Origin: Chitinivorax sp. B
GTDB lineage: Bacteria > Pseudomonadota > Gammaproteobacteria > Burkholderiales > SCOH01
Reading direction: 5' to 3'
Length of the DNA: 51,859 nt
Assembly (NCBI RefSeq): GCF_005503445.1
Contig: NZ_SCOH01000036.1
Location: 1 to 51,859, forward strand
Part shown: positions 35,349-45,461 of the stretch, piece by piece
Layout of the letters: each line of letters opens with the position of its first letter
Numbering within the stretch: position 1 is the stretch's first letter
Notes under the pieces: model-generated
Told to the model about the DNA's origin: nothing
Database searches by the model: none
Seen by the model: only the letters and a program-made list of their open reading frames with translations
Program-made: the position numbers and the translations under genes

Positions 35349-35398
35349 GTCGCCTTGCAGGCCGTGCCGACAACCCGGTTCGGCCTATAGGCGACGTT
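35349..35398 (+). terminator. nested hairpin after ypfJ
   Basis: GTCGCCT (35349-35355) pairs with AGGCGAC (35389-35395), enclosing an inner hairpin GCCGA (35366-35370)/TCGGC (35380-35384); GTTTG follows on the plus strand. It lies just after ypfJ and abuts the minus-strand frmA stop, so it may serve both convergent genes. Confidence 0.5.
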
Positions 35399-35400
35399 TG

Positions 35401-36510
35401 TCAAAACACCACGACCGAGCGGATCGACTCGCCTCGTTTCATCAGATCAAAACCTTCATTGATACGATCTAGCGGCAATTGATGGGTGATCAATTCATCC
35501 ACATTCAGCTTGCCTTCCATATACCAGTCAACAATGGTCGGTACATCCGTTCGGCCACGCGCGCCACCGAAAGCCGTACCACGCCAGACGCGCCCAGTCA
35601 CCAACTGGAAAGGTCGGGTTCGGATCTCCTCCCCCGCGCCAGCCACCCCAATGATGATCGACTGACCCCAACCTTTGTGACAACACTCCAGTGATTGGCG
35701 CATGGTATCCACATTGCCGATGCATTCAAACGAATAATCAGCCCCACCATCCGTCAGTTGCACGATGTGATCGACCACGTTCCCGACTTCGCGCGGATTC
35801 ACGAAGTCCGTCATGCCAAAGCGGCGGGCCATGGCTTCGCGACTGGGGTTGATGTCTACACCAATGATCTTGCCGGCACCCACCATTTTCGCCGCCTGAA
35901 TCACATTCAGGCCGATTCCGCCCAAACCGAATACCACCACGTTGGCGCCCGCCTCCACCTTGGCTGTCCACACCACGGCGCCGACGCCGGTCGTGACACC
36001 GCAACCGATGTAGCACACCTTGTCGAACGGGGCATCCGGGCGGATTTTTGCCAGCGCGATCTCCGGCACCACAATGTGGTTCGCAAACGTGGATGTCCCC
36101 ATGTAATGCAGGATTGGCTTACCATCGATCGAAAACCGCGAGCTGCCATCTGGCATCAGCCCCTTACCCTGAGTGGTGCGAATGGCCTGACACAGATTGG
36201 TTTTGCGCGACAAGCAGAACTTGCATTGCCGGCACTCTGGCACATACAAGGGGATCACATGATCGCCCGCCTTGAGGCTGGTCACGCCAGCACCAACCTC
36301 CAGCACCACACCCGCCCCCTCATGACCAAGAATAGCCGGGAACAGGCCCTCCGGATCGGCACCGGACAGCGTGTAGTAATCGGTATGGCAAATACCGGTA
36401 GCTTTTACCTCTACCAGCACCTCGCCGGCACGCGGGCCATCCAGCGTGACTTCCTCAATCGTCAGCGGCGCACCGGCCTGCCAGGCAACTGCAGCTTTTG
36501 TCTTCAACAT
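35401..36510 (-). CDS. frmA: S-(hydroxymethyl)glutathione dehydrogenase, class III ADH
   Basis: A 369-aa zinc alcohol dehydrogenase that oxidises the formaldehyde-glutathione adduct with NAD. It has [28 protein letters not shown], the structural zinc cysteines [15 protein letters not shown], the catalytic [18 protein letters not shown] near the N-terminus, and the Rossmann motif [14 protein letters not shown]. Length and the C-terminal [23 protein letters not shown] match class III enzymes. GAGGAAAAC precedes ATG 36510. The usual partner, S-formylglutathione hydrolase (fghA), is not adjacent. It is divergent from a DUF1653 gene with about 180 bp between starts. Confidence 0.96.
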   Translation of the reverse strand: MLKTKAAVAWQAGAPLTIEEVTLDGPRAGEVLVEVKATGICHTDYYTLSGADPEGLFPAILGHEGAGVVLEVGAGVTSLKAGDHVIPLYVPECRQCKFCLSRKTNLCQAIRTTQGKGLMPDGSSRFSIDGKPILHYMGTSTFANHIVVPEIALAKIRPDAPFDKVCYIGCGVTTGVGAVVWTAKVEAGANVVVFGLGGIGLNVIQAAKMVGAGKIIGVDINPSREAMARRFGMTDFVNPREVGNVVDHIVQLTDGGADYSFECIGNVDTMRQSLECCHKGWGQSIIIGVAGAGEEIRTRPFQLVTGRVWRGTAFGGARGRTDVPTIVDWYMEGKLNVDELITHQLPLDRINEGFDLMKRGESIRSVVVF

Positions 36511-36692
36511 GTTTTCCTCGTGTGTGATTTCTCATCAATCCATCGTGTCAACCGGCCTGACACGCGGTGTATTCCTCGTCTGCCAGCGAGGCCGGCGCGC
36601 TCCCGATAGGCTTCGGCTTGTCGGCAAGGTAAACTGCGCAGCCGAACATCCATACGGATGGCAGCAGAACCCATTTACCTAGAGTGTATGTC

Positions 36693-36968
36693 ATGTCCAT
36701 CAACACCCCGTTCTACCGCCACATCGACGGTGGCTTGTATCGTTTCATCACCCACGCCCGCCATGCCGATGACGCCGGCGAAGTGATCGTCTATGAACAT
36801 CTATGGCCCTTCGAGCCCGGTATCTGGGTGCGTAAGGCAGATGAGTTCATGTCACGCTTTACCCCCATTCAAGAAGCTGATGTCAACATCGCCATGCAAG
36901 GTGATCGTCAGCAGGCACAACAAGCCGTCAACATTGCCAAAACGGCCCGTCGCGCAGCCAAGCATTGA
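36693..36968 (+). CDS. DUF1653 domain protein
   Basis: A 91-aa protein of the DUF1653 family, MSINTPFYRHIDGGLYRFITHARHADD, with VIVYEHLWPFEPGIWVRKADEFMSRFTPI. The family occurs in many bacteria as a short stand-alone domain of unknown function. ATG 36693 is preferred over ATG 36684 because it gives the compact domain. It is divergent from frmA and is followed by a strong hairpin at 36985-37020. Confidence 0.85.
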   Translation: MSINTPFYRHIDGGLYRFITHARHADDAGEVIVYEHLWPFEPGIWVRKADEFMSRFTPIQEADVNIAMQGDRQQAQQAVNIAKTARRAAKH

Positions 36969-36984
36969 TTCTGACGCGGCCGAA

Positions 36985-37020
36985 AAGCAAATGCCCACAT
37001 TCGGATGTGGGCATTTGCTT
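36985..37020. terminator. bidirectional terminator
   Basis: AAGCAAATGCCCACAT (36985-37000) and its exact complement (37005-37020) form a 16-bp stem with loop TCGG. It ends the DUF1653 gene on the plus strand and can also terminate the Uup gene on the minus strand, where TTTTCGG follows. U-tracts are short. Confidence 0.8.
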
Positions 37021-37083
37021 ATTCAACAAACGATTGTGTATTGCATAGCGTCGACCGAGCAGCGATACCAATCACTCAAGGGT

Positions 37084-38991
37084 TCAACCACCTTTTTGCT
37101 TGTCTTCCAACACTTCCCAGCGCGCCAGCTTCTCCAGCAACAGCTCGTCGATTTCGTCGATTCGACCTTGCCAGGCTTTCAACTGCTGTGGATCGGCCTT
37201 ATAAGCATCCGGCGCCAGCAGCTGCATATTGATGTCAGCCTGCTCGGCCTCAAGTGCGGCAATTTCGTCTGGCAAGGCCGCCAGCTCGCGGGTTTCATTG
37301 AATGACAATTTGACCTGCCGACTCTTTGCCGGTGTGGCCTCGACCGGCTTCGCCGCCACCGGCGCCTTGTCGACTGGTTTCTGGCTGGCCATTCTGGCCT
37401 TGGCGGCTTGATAGTCTTCATAGCCGCCCGGGTATTCGCGTAACAGGCCATCACCCTCAAACGCAATCACCTGGGTGACGACATTATCCAGAAAAGCGCG
37501 GTCATGGCTGACCAGGAATACCGTGCCGGTGTAATCGGCCACCAGTTGCTCCAGCAACTCCAATGTCTCGATATCCAGATCGTTGGTCGGCTCATCCAGC
37601 ACCAGTACATTGGCGGGTTTGGTAAACAGACGGGCCAACAACAGGCGGTTACGCTCCCCACCCGACAGCGACTTGACCGGCGATCTGGCCCGTTCTGGTG
37701 CAAACAGGAAATCACCCAGATAGCTCATGATGTGCTTGCGCTCGTTACCAATCTGAATGAAGTCACTCCCTTGGCTGATCACATCGACAATGGCCATCTC
37801 ATCATCCAGTTGTTCGCGAAACTGGTCGAAATAGGCAATCTGCAGGTTGGTACCGGTACGCACCGTGCCGCTGTCCGGCTGTGCATCACCCAGAATCAGC
37901 TTGAGCAATGTGGTCTTGCCCGCGCCGTTGGAGCCCAGCAGACCAATCCGGTCGCCGCGTTGGATTCGCGTAGTGAAGTCCTTGATCAAGGTACGGCCGG
38001 CATAACCCTTGGTGACCTGTTCCAGTTCCGCCACCAGCTTGCCCGAACGCTCACCCGCGTCAAGCGAGAAATTGACCTGCCCCATCCGTTCACGACGAGC
38101 TGCCCGATCGCGGCGCAATTGTTCCAGACGGCGAACGCGACCTTCGTTACGGGTACGGCGTGCTTCCACTCCCTTGCGGATCCAGACCTCTTCCTGTGCC
38201 CAGAATTTGTCGAACTTGCGGTTGTGAATGGCTTCGACTTCCAGCATCTCCACCTTTTTCAGCTGATAGGCTGCAAAGTTACCCTGAAAGCTCTGCAACA
38301 AGCCACGATCCAACTCTACAATCCGGGTCGCAACATTATCCAGAAAACGTCGGTCATGGGTGATCACCACCACGCCACCGGCAAAGGCGCGTAAGATACC
38401 TTCCAGCCATTCGATCGCGGCCACATCCAGGTGGTTGGTCGGTTCATCCAGCAGCAGTACATTGGGCTCAGCCACCAAGGCCCGAGCCAGTGCCACCCGC
38501 TTCTTCCAACCACCCGACAGTTCATCCACCGCTTTGTCTGCCGCCAGCCCCAACGTTGACAAGGTTGACTCCACCAGGCTATTGAAACGCCAGCCATCCC
38601 GTGCCTCCAGCTCAGTCTGTAGTATCTGCATCCTTGCCAGGGTCGCATCCGGATCTGCATCCGTGCTCAATTGCTGGGTACAGTGATGGTATTCGCGCAG
38701 CAGGCCCGCCAGATCAGCCAACCCGCCTGCCACCGCATCGAACACTGTCTGACCCGCTTCAAACAGGGGCTCCTGTGGCACATAGGCTACCTTGGCATCA
38801 CTGGCAAAACGGATGATGCCGTCATCGAGCTTGACCAGACCCGCCAAGGCTTTCAACAACGACGACTTGCCGGTACCGTTGCGGCCGATGACCCCGACCC
38901 GTTCGCCGGCATCGAGATTCAAGAATGCTTGATCAAGCAGGGGATGATGGCCAAAAGCCAGGCAGGCGTTGTCAACAGAGATGAGCGGCAA
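37084..38991 (-). CDS. uup: ABC-F ATPase Uup
   Basis: A cytosolic ABC-F protein with two tandem ATPase domains, involved in ribosome/genome maintenance in E. coli (loss increases precise transposon excision). First domain: GRNGTGKSSLLKAL, LSGGWKKRVALARAL; second domain: GSNGAGKTTLLKL, LSGGERNRLLLARLF; the C-terminal coiled coil (ALEAEQADINMQLL...DEIDELLLEKLARWEVLED) marks Uup. TTG at 38991 gives MPLISVDNACLAFGHHPLLDQ and 635 aa, aligning with the E. coli N-terminus (MSLISMHGAWLSF). The open frame continues to ATG 39048, a longer but less family-like start. The 39091-39125 terminator separates it from ridA. Confidence 0.92.
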   Translation of the reverse strand: MPLISVDNACLAFGHHPLLDQAFLNLDAGERVGVIGRNGTGKSSLLKALAGLVKLDDGIIRFASDAKVAYVPQEPLFEAGQTVFDAVAGGLADLAGLLREYHHCTQQLSTDADPDATLARMQILQTELEARDGWRFNSLVESTLSTLGLAADKAVDELSGGWKKRVALARALVAEPNVLLLDEPTNHLDVAAIEWLEGILRAFAGGVVVITHDRRFLDNVATRIVELDRGLLQSFQGNFAAYQLKKVEMLEVEAIHNRKFDKFWAQEEVWIRKGVEARRTRNEGRVRRLEQLRRDRAARRERMGQVNFSLDAGERSGKLVAELEQVTKGYAGRTLIKDFTTRIQRGDRIGLLGSNGAGKTTLLKLILGDAQPDSGTVRTGTNLQIAYFDQFREQLDDEMAIVDVISQGSDFIQIGNERKHIMSYLGDFLFAPERARSPVKSLSGGERNRLLLARLFTKPANVLVLDEPTNDLDIETLELLEQLVADYTGTVFLVSHDRAFLDNVVTQVIAFEGDGLLREYPGGYEDYQAAKARMASQKPVDKAPVAAKPVEATPAKSRQVKLSFNETRELAALPDEIAALEAEQADINMQLLAPDAYKADPQQLKAWQGRIDEIDELLLEKLARWEVLEDKQKGG

Positions 38992-39090
38992 GATGAATAC
39001 GTCCAGAAACAAGGAATCAAGGCAGCGATTATAGCAGCCAAGCGGCATCGATACGGCGTTCCCACCATCTGGCTCACAATTGCACTACCG

Positions 39091-39125
39091 CAAAAACAAA
39101 AACGACCGGGCAAATAACCCGGCCG
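39091..39125 (-). terminator. rho-independent terminator of rdgB-hemW-ridA
   Basis: On the minus strand a CCGGG/CCCGG-based stem (39122-39106, loop TTATTTG) is followed by CGTTTTTGTTTTTG. It lies about 25 bp past the ridA stop and upstream of uup. Confidence 0.8.
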
Positions 39126-39150
39126 CATTAAGCCATACCCAACCAGCAGG

Positions 39151-39531
39151 TCAGCTCAGTACCATCACGGCATCGGCTTCCACCACGCCACCACGTGGCA
39201 AGCTGGCTACACCAACGGCTGCACGTGCAGGATAGGGTTCTGCAAAATACTGGGACATGATTTCATTGAACTTTGCAAAATTGCCCAGATCCGTCAGGTA
39301 GGCGTTCAGCTTGACGATATCACGGGTAGTGCCGCCAGCCGCTTCACAGATCACGCGCAGGTTCTTGAACACTTGATGGGTCTGGGCTTCAAAACCGTCA
39401 GCCATCTGCATGGTGGCTGCGTCCAGGCCAATCTGGCCGGAAATGTAGACGGTATTGCCCGCCACAACGGCTTGCGAATAGGTACCAATGGCTTTGGGCG
39501 CGTGATCGGTGGCAATGATTTCTTTTTTCAT
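39151..39531 (-). CDS. ridA: RidA family reactive-imine deaminase
   Basis: A 126-aa RidA/YjgF protein that hydrolyses reactive enamine/imine intermediates (2-iminopropanoate, 2-iminobutanoate) made by PLP enzymes. It starts [22 protein letters not shown]; it has [33 protein letters not shown], and the active-site R and E region [23 protein letters not shown]. It is the third gene of an operon: its ATG overlaps the hemW stop by 4 bp (ATGA). Confidence 0.95.
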   Translation of the reverse strand: MKKEIIATDHAPKAIGTYSQAVVAGNTVYISGQIGLDAATMQMADGFEAQTHQVFKNLRVICEAAGGTTRDIVKLNAYLTDLGNFAKFNEIMSQYFAEPYPARAAVGVASLPRGGVVEADAVMVLS

Positions 39532-40721
39532 GTGGGCTCCTCAGTGAGAAAGAGTTGGAGTAAATCGTTGAGAAAACGCTGGCCCGTCAGCGTGGGCCGG
39601 ATACAGGTGTGATCACGGGCGACCAAGCCTTTTTGCTCAGCCTGCTGCAATGCTTGCTCGACCACCGTCAACTGCAACCCGGTGCGTTCAGCAAACAACT
39701 GCGGCAGGAAACCACCCGTCAATCGCATCAGGTTCATCATGAATTCGAACGGCAGTTGGTCCAGACTGACCTGACGGTGCTCATGCACCGGCGTGCCTGC
39801 CGCCACCTGTTGCATGTATTGGGCAGGTTGTTTATAGCGCATCTCCCGCACGATGCGATCATGGAACGATAGCTTGGAATGCGCGCCTGCGCCAATGCCC
39901 AGGTAATCGCCAAACTGCCAGTAATTGAGATTATGTTTGCAATACTGGCCGGGCTTGGCAAAACCGGATGTCTCGTAATGATCGAAACCCGCTTCAGCCA
40001 ACGCAGACTCCACCATTTCCTGCATATCGGCAGATTGTTCGTCATCCGGCAATTCAGGCGGATAACGGTAAAACAAGGTATTGGGCTCCAGTGTCAGATG
40101 ATAGGCCGACAGGTGCGTCGATTCCATCGCGACGGCAGTACGCAAATCCTGGCTGGCTTCCGCCATGGTCTGGCCGGGCAAGGCATACATCAGATCCAGA
40201 TTGAAGTTGTCGAAATGCCGATGCGCAATCTCGATGGCCCGCCGTGCCTCGTTGTCATCATGAATGCGGCCCAGTGCCTTCAAGTGTCGTGGATTGAAGC
40301 TCTGGATGCCGATCGACAGCCTGTTGATCCCTGCTGCGCGGTAGTCGCGAAACTTGTCAGCTTCGAACGTGCCCGGATTGGCCTCCAGCGTGATTTCAGC
40401 ATCAGTGTGCAAATTGACGCGGGCGCGAATGTCACACAACAGCCGATCCAACCCGGCAGCAGAAAACAGGCTGGGTGTACCACCCCCGAAGAAAATCGAT
40501 ACCACCCGCCGCCCCCAGATGGCAGGCAACGCCAGCTCCAGATCACGCACCAGCGCATCCAGATAGGCTTGTTCCGGCATTTCACCCTTCGCCTCATGCG
40601 AGTTGAAGTCGCAATATGGGCATTTGCGCACGCACCAAGGCATATGGATATACAAGGCCAGCGGTGGCAAAGCCTGCAATCGCCACGTGTGGCGCCCCAT
40701 CGGCAAAGCGATACCACTCAT
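39528..40721 (-). CDS. hemW: Radical SAM heme chaperone HemW
   Basis: A 397-aa radical SAM protein, HemN-like but thought to act as a heme-insertion chaperone. The cluster motif C-x3-C-x2-C is in [18 protein letters not shown], followed by [19 protein letters not shown]. Also seen: [23 protein letters not shown] and [10 protein letters not shown], the markers separating HemW from coproporphyrinogen dehydrogenase. ATG 40721 overlaps the rdgB stop by 4 bp (ATGA); the open frame continues into rdgB. It is coupled to rdgB upstream and ridA downstream. Confidence 0.93.
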   Translation of the reverse strand: MSGIALPMGRHTWRLQALPPLALYIHMPWCVRKCPYCDFNSHEAKGEMPEQAYLDALVRDLELALPAIWGRRVVSIFFGGGTPSLFSAAGLDRLLCDIRARVNLHTDAEITLEANPGTFEADKFRDYRAAGINRLSIGIQSFNPRHLKALGRIHDDNEARRAIEIAHRHFDNFNLDLMYALPGQTMAEASQDLRTAVAMESTHLSAYHLTLEPNTLFYRYPPELPDDEQSADMQEMVESALAEAGFDHYETSGFAKPGQYCKHNLNYWQFGDYLGIGAGAHSKLSFHDRIVREMRYKQPAQYMQQVAAGTPVHEHRQVSLDQLPFEFMMNLMRLTGGFLPQLFAERTGLQLTVVEQALQQAEQKGLVARDHTCIRPTLTGQRFLNDLLQLFLTEEPT

Positions 40722-41305
40722 GCGCGCTGCAACCGGGCAACCAGCGCAGCCAACGCCTTGCCGCGATGAGACAGCTGATTCTTCAATCCAGCTTCGAGTT
40801 GTGCCACCGTTTGCCGATGTTCGGGCACCCAGAACAACGGATCGTAGCCGAAGCCACCTGCCCCTTGGGGTGAGGCCAGAATTTCGCCATGCCATTCGCC
40901 TTCGGCGATGATCGGTTGCGGGTCATCTGCATGGTGCACGAACACCAGTACACAATAATAATGGGCGCGGCGATCCGACTGGTGAGCCAGTTCGTCCAGC
41001 AACTTGACATTGTTGCGCTCGTCCGATTTCGGCTCACCTGCAAAACGGGCAGAATACACACCCGGCGCCCCACCCAATGCATTGACGCAAATACCGGAGT
41101 CATCTGCCAGTGCAGGCAGCCCAGTCAGGCGCGCAGCATGACGCGCTTTCGCCAGGGCATTCTCGACAAAGGTACAATGCGGCTCTTCCGCTTCCGGCAC
41201 TTGCAGGGCACTTTGCGGAATCACGTCGAAATCCAGGGGAGCCAACAAGGCGGCGAATTCGCGCAGCTTGCCGGCGTTGTTGCTGGCAATCACGATTTTT
41301 TGCAT
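40718..41305 (-). CDS. rdgB: XTP/dITP diphosphatase RdgB
   Basis: A 195-aa Ham1-type pyrophosphatase that removes xanthosine and inosine triphosphates from the nucleotide pool. It starts MQKIVIASNNAGKLREF (substrate-binding SNN-GK), with ADDSGICVNALGGAPGVYSARF and GGFGYDPLFWVPEHRQTVAQL, ending LSHRGKALAAL. ATG 41305 is the family start; the open frame reaches much further upstream to 41836 but contains no coding signal. It is the first gene of the rdgB-hemW-ridA operon. Confidence 0.95.
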   Translation of the reverse strand: MQKIVIASNNAGKLREFAALLAPLDFDVIPQSALQVPEAEEPHCTFVENALAKARHAARLTGLPALADDSGICVNALGGAPGVYSARFAGEPKSDERNNVKLLDELAHQSDRRAHYYCVLVFVHHADDPQPIIAEGEWHGEILASPQGAGGFGYDPLFWVPEHRQTVAQLEAGLKNQLSHRGKALAALVARLQRA

Positions 41306-41515
41306 GGGGATGATCCTGAAAACAGCATGGGCCATGGCATCTGCAAAGGTGTCGTTTGGCCACCATCGCACCACCATTTTGGGCACTGTTGGCCCGACCC
41401 GGTGAACGTAAAGCGTCAAGGTTACTCCAAACCCCCTATTGCCGCTACCCGGCATACCCCCCGGACGCCGCACATCGTACCAACCGTTTAATCTGTTTGA
41501 CTGGAACCACCGACT

Positions 41516-42400
41516 ATGCCTTTTATTCACGACAAAGCGATTCTTGTTGATCTGATCAGTAGTGGCATGCTGGCCGTTTTGCTGCTCGCGCTGCGTGTAC
41601 TGGTACGACGAGCCATCGTATCGCGTGACGATCTGTCGATCGAAATCCGCCGACGCTGGCTGGTCAGCCTGCGCAATACTGGCCTGCTGATCTTCCTGTT
41701 TGGGCTCATCTTTATCTGGGGAAGCGAGATCCGCACCTTTGCGGTATCTGTCGTGGCCGTCACGGCAGCCATTGTGGTGGCCACCCGCGAGTTGATCATG
41801 TGCCTGGTGGGGGCCATCTATCGCACCAGCTCGCATGCGTTTGATGTAGGTGACATGGTGGAGCTGAATGGCGTCAAGGGTAAAGTGGTCGACCTCAATC
41901 TACTGTCCACCACCTTGTTGGTCAGCAAACAGGCCAGCGGTCAAAGCTCGGTCGCCCGGCTGGCAACCATCCCCAACAGTCTGTTGTTTGGGCAGCCTGC
42001 GTTCAACGATGCATTATTGGGTGACTACACACTACATCTGATCAGTATCCCGCTTCCCGTCAGTACAGATTGGCAACGGGCGGAGAGGTTGCTGCTGGAA
42101 GCAGCCACTGACGAATGCCAGCCCTATCTGGATCAGGTCAACCACCATGTACAGATGCTGGAACGTAACCGTTCGTTCGACATGCCGGGCGTTGGTCCCT
42201 GGGTACGCATCCGCTGGCCAGATCACGAAAAAATCGAATTGGAACTGCAAGTACCCTTACCGCTGCAAGGCCGCAGCCATGCCGAACAACGCATTCTGAA
42301 AGCGTTCCTGAAGGCTTGGCAGCAAGCTACCCAACCCGATGAGGTGACATCACGCAACAAGGAAGCACAACAGTCTGACGTCAATCAAATACCCAGTTGA
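41516..42400 (+). CDS. MscS family mechanosensitive channel
   Basis: A 294-aa inner-membrane channel with hydrophobic segments near residues 10-30, 53-72 and 75-95 and a MscS beta domain: SSHAFDVGDMVELNGVKGKVVDLNLLSTTLL and TIPNSLLF. A glycine/alanine-rich pore-lining helix as in E. coli MscS is less distinct here (AVSVVAVTAAIVVATRELIMCLVGAIYRT). Such channels open on membrane tension and release solutes on osmotic downshift. The 3' end overlaps the convergent gene at 42381-42746 by 20 bp. Confidence 0.85.
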   Translation: MPFIHDKAILVDLISSGMLAVLLLALRVLVRRAIVSRDDLSIEIRRRWLVSLRNTGLLIFLFGLIFIWGSEIRTFAVSVVAVTAAIVVATRELIMCLVGAIYRTSSHAFDVGDMVELNGVKGKVVDLNLLSTTLLVSKQASGQSSVARLATIPNSLLFGQPAFNDALLGDYTLHLISIPLPVSTDWQRAERLLLEAATDECQPYLDQVNHHVQMLERNRSFDMPGVGPWVRIRWPDHEKIELELQVPLPLQGRSHAEQRILKAFLKAWQQATQPDEVTSRNKEAQQSDVNQIPS

Positions 42401-42746
42401 CGATGATTCCGCGCTTGCGCACCCGTACTTTGACCCGCTCGCCACCGAACTGCACCTCAACACGACGGGACATGGCTTTGCGCAATTCACGGTCTTTAAC
42501 CTGTTGAACAGGATCAGGCGGTGGCTCAAGCAGGAAACCCGGCTTGGGCTGCAGGGAGAGTGGTAAAGCAGGCATCAGTTCCGGGTCGATCAGACGTATT
42601 TTCAGTGGAATGGAAATTGGGCTGGGTACGGGATTCGGCGCGATGATGGGAGGATCCAGCATTAGGTCATCCTCCTCCGCCCAGGCTCCGGCCTGCGGCA
42701 GACAGGTCACCAAGAAACACGCCAGCATATTGAGTCGCCAGCCCAT
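42381..42746 (-). CDS. Small exported proline-rich protein, unknown function
   Basis: A 121-aa product MGWRLNMLACFLVTCLPQAGAWA with a good Sec signal peptide (cleavage after about residue 23). The mature part is rich in proline and leucine (DPPIIAPNPVPSPISIPLKIRLIDPELMPALPL) and ends in a basic KVRVRKRGIIVNWVFD. AAAGGAGGT lies just before ATG 42746, a near-perfect SD. It is convergent with the MscS gene and shares 20 bp with it. No family is recognised. Confidence 0.65.
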   Translation of the reverse strand: MGWRLNMLACFLVTCLPQAGAWAEEDDLMLDPPIIAPNPVPSPISIPLKIRLIDPELMPALPLSLQPKPGFLLEPPPDPVQQVKDRELRKAMSRRVEVQFGGERVKVRVRKRGIIVNWVFD

Positions 42747-42981
42747 CCCAACCTCCTTTGCGAGCCCATCAATCGGCGCGCCTCCCTTACATTAGAATTC
42801 TCTAACTCAGCGGCCAACGCTCATATTCAGCATCACTTCAATAAAATCGAACCCGACATTCAGGTAAAACAACCCACGCGCTTCAACACCCCGTAAACTG
42901 CAGCCAAACACTCAAAACATTTCATCCAATTCATCAACCAGATCAACTATCCAGGCCAGCCTGTACTGGATTCTCAGGCAC

Positions 42982-42987
42982 TATAAT
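42982..42987 (+). promoter_or_regulatory. candidate -10 element for the 43018 gene
   Basis: A perfect TATAAT lies about 30 bp before ATG 43018. The -35 position 17 bp further upstream reads GCCTGT, a weak match. The start codon has no clear Shine-Dalgarno, so expression may rely on a short leader. Confidence 0.4.
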
Positions 42988-43017
42988 CGCAGTATAGAAA
43001 CAACTCTGATTTGCACA

Positions 43018-43662
43018 ATGACCAGTGCCATCAGTGCCACCACGGCCAGCTTGTCATATTCATCCGGCGTTGCCCGCCTGCACTCGCCAGGATGCACGTG
43101 TGCCGCCTGTACGGCCTCAGCCAGATTAGCCAGTGATGCCGACACATCAGCAAACACAGGCATGCCCGTTACCTCATCCCGTGGCGATACCAACAGCCCC
43201 GGCGACAAAACTGTCCGCCAGGAACAGGTTGATCAAATCAACCTGAACAGGCTGCAACAGCGTGACCGGGAAGTCAGGGCGCATGAATTGGCCCATATTG
43301 CCGCCAGTGGCGGCTTGGCAAGAGGTGGCGCAAGCTATGTCTATCAACGTGGGCCAGATGGTCAGAATTACGCCATTGGCGGAGAAGTGAGCATTGATGT
43401 TTCCCCCGGCAACACACCGGAAGAAACCATTGAAAAAGCGCGCTTGGTTCGCGCTGCGGCACTGGCACCAAGTGACCCATCCCCTCAGGACCGTGCCATT
43501 GCCGCACAGGCCAACCAGATGGAAATTCAAGCGCGGGCCGAACAAGCCCAGCTACGCGCGGCAGAGACGGAAGTCAGCCGCTCCCTGAATGGGGATGACA
43601 ACCCGGCCATCCGAGGTTATACCCAAGAAGCCAGACAGTCGGTTTTTGATCTGACAGCCTGA
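43018..43662 (+). CDS. SprA-related putative metalloprotease (CJM1_0395 type)
   Basis: A 214-aa protein of the SprA-related family. It holds an HExxH zinc motif in REVRAHELAHIAASGG and the family block ASYVYQRGPDGQNYAIGGEVSIDVSPGNTPEETIEKARLVRAAALAP. The N-terminal about 70 residues are Ser/Thr/Ala-rich with a cysteine cluster, GCTCAACTAS (C-x-C-x-x-C), perhaps a metal site. No signal peptide is seen. The peptidase activity of this family is unproven. Confidence 0.8.
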   Translation: MTSAISATTASLSYSSGVARLHSPGCTCAACTASARLASDADTSANTGMPVTSSRGDTNSPGDKTVRQEQVDQINLNRLQQRDREVRAHELAHIAASGGLARGGASYVYQRGPDGQNYAIGGEVSIDVSPGNTPEETIEKARLVRAAALAPSDPSPQDRAIAAQANQMEIQARAEQAQLRAAETEVSRSLNGDDNPAIRGYTQEARQSVFDLTA

Positions 43663-43681
43663 ACGCATGCTCAGCTGAGAG

Positions 43682-44065
43682 TCAGCGATTCCGCATGAAA
43701 TCCGCAGTCTTCCAGAATGATACCTCCAGATGTTCACGCAGCGTGTCATCCATCGGAATTTCCTCCATCGCCTGCAGCATGCACATGATCCATTGATCAC
43801 GCGCTTCTTCGTCCACTGTAAAAGGCAGATGGCGAGCCCTCAACATCGGGTGACCAAACTGTTGTACGAACAGGTCCGGCCCACCGAGCCAGCCTGACAG
43901 AAACATGAACAGTTTGTCACGAGAACCGGTCAAATCAGCCGGATGCATATCACGAAGGTGTTTGGCACGTGGGTCCTGTTCCATATAGTCATAGAATCGA
44001 TCGACCAGACGGCGTACGACAGCTTCGCCACCCAACAACTCATAAGGCGTCAGTTCAGCCATCAC
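43682..44065 (-). CDS. Group II truncated haemoglobin
   Basis: A 127-aa globin of the truncated (2/2) group II type, which handles O2 or NO in bacteria. It starts [31 protein letters not shown] and carries the group signature [27 protein letters not shown], including the proximal-His region and the Trp at position G8 typical of group II. The start ATG (44065) overlaps the purT stop (ATGA), so it is coupled to purT. M2 at 44062 is also possible. Confidence 0.92.
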   Translation of the reverse strand: MMAELTPYELLGGEAVVRRLVDRFYDYMEQDPRAKHLRDMHPADLTGSRDKLFMFLSGWLGGPDLFVQQFGHPMLRARHLPFTVDEEARDQWIMCMLQAMEEIPMDDTLREHLEVSFWKTADFMRNR

Positions 44066-45264
44066 GCCACCTCGACCGGTACCACTTTGGACGCCGCCAG
44101 TTTGGCCCGTTCCCTCGCACCCTCCACCTCATCGGCGTTTGCCAACGCGACACCCATGCGGCGCCGCGCAAACGCTTCCGGCTTACCAAACAACCTGAGA
44201 TCGGACTCCGGCACCGACAGTGCCTCATCGACGCCATCAAAAGCGATTCCTGCTGCATCCATCCCGCCATAGATGACCGCTGAGGCGCCGGGGCGCTTCA
44301 TACCGGCATCCACCGGTAGCCCGAGAATTGCCCGGGCATGCAATTCAAATTCAGACAGTCGTTGCGAACACAAGGTCACCAAGCCGGTATCGTGTGGTCG
44401 CGGGCTTACTTCCGAGAACCACACCTGATCGCCCTTCACGAACAGTTCCACGCCAAACAACCCACGGCCGCCCAGGTTATCCGTCACGGCCTTGGCAATC
44501 TCGCGTGACTTCAGCAAAGCCACCGGGCTCATCGGCTGCGGCTGCCAGCTCTCGACATAATCACCCTTTACCTGCACATGACCAATCGGCTCGCAGAAGT
44601 GAGTGTCGATCCCACCATCCTGCCCTGTTGCGCGCACAGTCAGCTGGGTAATCTCATAGTCAAAATCGATGAATCCTTCGACGATCACACGCCCCTGGTT
44701 CACACGCCCGCCAGCTGCTGCATAGTCCCAGGCGGCGGCAACTTCATCCGGGCCATACACCGTTGATTGACCTTTACCTGACGAAGACATCACAGGCTTC
44801 ACCAAGCATGGGTAACCAATCCCATCATCAATGGCAGCCTGCAATACGGCCAAACTATCAGCAAACGCATAGGGTGATGTCGGCAGACCCAATTCTTCGG
44901 CAGCCAGACGGCGAATACCTTCGCGATTCATGGTCAACTTGGCGGCACGCGCAGTCGGAATGACTTCCGCCAGGCCGGCCCGCTCGATGGCCAACAATTC
45001 GTCGGTAGCAATCGCCTCAATCTCCGGCACAATCAGATGGGGCCGCTCCTGTTCAACTAGGGTACGCAACGCAACGGGATCAGCCATATTGATGGCATGC
45101 CAGCGATGCGCCACCTGATGGCCCGGTGCGTGCGGATAACGATCCACTGCAATCACTTCCACACCAAGGCGTTGCAGGGCAATGATCACTTCTTTACCCA
45201 ATTCGCCACTACCCAACAACATGACCCGAGTCGCACCGCGTGATAGCGGGGTTCCGATACGCAT
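44062..45264 (-). CDS. purT: Formate-dependent GAR transformylase PurT
   Basis: A 400-aa ATP-grasp enzyme that formylates glycinamide ribonucleotide using formate and ATP in purine synthesis. It starts [34 protein letters not shown], with the ATP-binding [14 protein letters not shown], and [22 protein letters not shown] and [16 protein letters not shown] 45264 has GGAG 6 nt upstream; ATG 45276 is an upstream alternative. It is followed by the truncated haemoglobin in an overlapping arrangement. Confidence 0.95.
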   Translation of the reverse strand: MRIGTPLSRGATRVMLLGSGELGKEVIIALQRLGVEVIAVDRYPHAPGHQVAHRWHAINMADPVALRTLVEQERPHLIVPEIEAIATDELLAIERAGLAEVIPTARAAKLTMNREGIRRLAAEELGLPTSPYAFADSLAVLQAAIDDGIGYPCLVKPVMSSSGKGQSTVYGPDEVAAAWDYAAAGGRVNQGRVIVEGFIDFDYEITQLTVRATGQDGGIDTHFCEPIGHVQVKGDYVESWQPQPMSPVALLKSREIAKAVTDNLGGRGLFGVELFVKGDQVWFSEVSPRPHDTGLVTLCSQRLSEFELHARAILGLPVDAGMKRPGASAVIYGGMDAAGIAFDGVDEALSVPESDLRLFGKPEAFARRRMGVALANADEVEGARERAKLAASKVVPVEVA

Positions 45265-45461
45265 TGCCATCTCCACTGAAACTTAAATCTGGGCGCGATT
45301 CTAGCCCGGAATGAACATGTTGTCGGAATTTCTGCCGATTTTTTGCAAACCCGCCAGTGGACAGCGGCCTATACAGAAGGTCATCCCTTGCAATCAACCC
45401 GCCATCCATCTGAAAAGACAGCTATAACAGGATAAGCATCCGCGCTGAAGGAGTCATTCCA

